A stretch of DNA of 6,036 nucleotides, from positions 1 through 6,036 of the forward strand of contig CAAGDF010000058.1 of NCBI GenBank assembly GCA_900768525.1, written 5' to 3'. Of this stretch, positions 5,569-6,036 are shown one piece after another. The notes beneath the pieces are model-generated. The model was not told the origin of the DNA. It did not search any database and saw only the letters and a program-made list of their open reading frames with translations. Source of the DNA: Clostridia bacterium (GTDB taxonomy: Bacteria > Bacillota > Clostridia > Christensenellales > Borkfalkiaceae). The translations under genes were made by a program, and so were the position numbers. Numbering within the stretch: the stretch's first letter is position 1; each line of letters begins with the position of its first letter.

Positions 5569-6036
5569 AAAGAAGATTTAAAAGAATTTTTGCTCGCAAC
5601 ATAGCAAAAAAGACGGAAAAAGCCGCGTCGATAAAGAACATCTGGTTTATATTCATGCTTATTTCTATGGCGGTCTTGGCGGTTGCCGTTCTTGCCACGA
5701 CCACGCTCGCAAGCCTTGTAAACAAATGGCTCGACGTGAACATAGAGATAACCATTTACGCATGGATCGTGCTGTTCAGTATCATCATCGGCGGGGTAAT
5801 GTCGTTTTTGATCGGTAAAATATTTTTCATTCCGATATTGAAACTCAGCGGAGCTATGAAGAGGGTGGCTTCGGGCGATTTCAGCGTGCGGATGAATACC
5901 AAAAGTTCGGTAAACGAAATAAGTTTAATGCTCGAAAATTTCAACATAATGACTAAAGAACTTGCCGCAACAGAGGTGTTGCAGTCCGACTTTGTGTCAA
6001 ACGTATCGCACGAATTCAAAACGCCTATAGGCGTTA
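5565..6036 (+). CDS. Sensor histidine kinase, N-terminal part (runs off the window)
   Basis: This is the first 157 residues of a membrane histidine kinase, the likely partner of the regulator just before it. A strongly basic cytoplasmic N-terminus (MKRRFKRIFARNIAKK) is followed by membrane segment 1 (about 24-51), only about ten residues outside (around NKWLDVN), and membrane segment 2 (about 62-88). A HAMP linker comes next (about 88-135, with P90, GDF at 104-106, NEI at 117-119 and NIM at 127-129). The HisKA dimerisation helix follows, with the H-box SHEFKTPI, whose H149 is the phosphorylated histidine. The ATP-binding domain lies beyond the window. The ATG at 5565 overlaps the regulator's TGA, so both are translated from one transcript. 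The tiny outer loop means there is no sizeable ligand-binding domain, suggesting a signal sensed within the membrane or through a partner. This resembles intramembrane-sensing kinases but is not enough to name one. Confidence 0.93.
   Translation, partial: MKRRFKRIFARNIAKKTEKAASIKNIWFIFMLISMAVLAVAVLATTTLASLVNKWLDVNIEITIYAWIVLFSIIIGGVMSFLIGKIFFIPILKLSGAMKRVASGDFSVRMNTKSSVNEISLMLENFNIMTKELAATEVLQSDFVSNVSHEFKTPIGV

Noticed and set aside
5221..6019. Minus-strand open frames opposite the response regulator and histidine kinase (5221-5478, 5501-5755, 5756-6019)
   Set aside because: They are shadows of two genes with clear domains and an ATGA overlap on the plus strand.
1..6036. Mobile element, CRISPR array, toxin-antitoxin pair or restriction-modification island
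   Set aside because: There are no transposase or integrase motifs, no regularly spaced repeats, no small paired genes and no endonuclease. The only candidate, the methyltransferase, stands alone here.

Overview
The window looks like ordinary bacterial chromosome, most likely from the Bacillota (Clostridia-like). I infer this from the AT-rich spacers, GGAG-type ribosome binding sites, near-consensus sigma-A promoters with 17-nt spacing, a PhoB-type regulator followed by a SHEFKTP-type histidine kinase, and family members (carbamyl-lysine amidohydrolase, DgkB/YegS-type lipid kinase) common in that group. I cannot name a genus. There is no rRNA or tRNA gene, CRISPR array, transposase or phage gene.

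Layout: positions 1-129 hold the 3' end of an unrecognised plus-strand gene. It converges on a minus-strand block, and a bidirectional terminator (162-194) lies between them. The spacer also carries a 27-bp direct repeat in two copies (207-233 and 276-302). The minus-strand block, in order of transcription, has two units. The first is plsC (acyltransferase) then a diacylglycerol-kinase-family lipid kinase, with a promoter at 4707-4735 and a strong hairpin terminator at 2912-2941. The second is a metal-dependent amidohydrolase then a D12-class DNA adenine methyltransferase, with a consensus promoter at 2810-2838 and the bidirectional terminator at the end. Divergent from plsC on the plus strand is a two-component system: a PhoB/OmpR-type response regulator and, overlapping it by 4 bp (ATGA), a histidine kinase cut off by the window edge just after its phosphoacceptor histidine.

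How the genes may work together: PlsC and a DAG kinase both make phosphatidic acid, one by acylating lysophosphatidic acid and the other by phosphorylating diacylglycerol, so that operon is a plausible phosphatidate-supply unit. The kinase has almost no extracytoplasmic loop, which suggests sensing at or in the membrane. Its divergence from lipid genes makes a regulatory link possible but unproven. The amidohydrolase and methyltransferase have no obvious shared role and may only share a transcript. The methyltransferase has no visible restriction partner.

I did not find a clearly novel system. The points most worth a second look are a perfect 14-bp palindrome at the predicted start of the two-component transcript, the 27-bp direct repeat, an out-of-frame open stretch that ends in an ATGA overlap with the methyltransferase start, and the apparently solitary methyltransferase.
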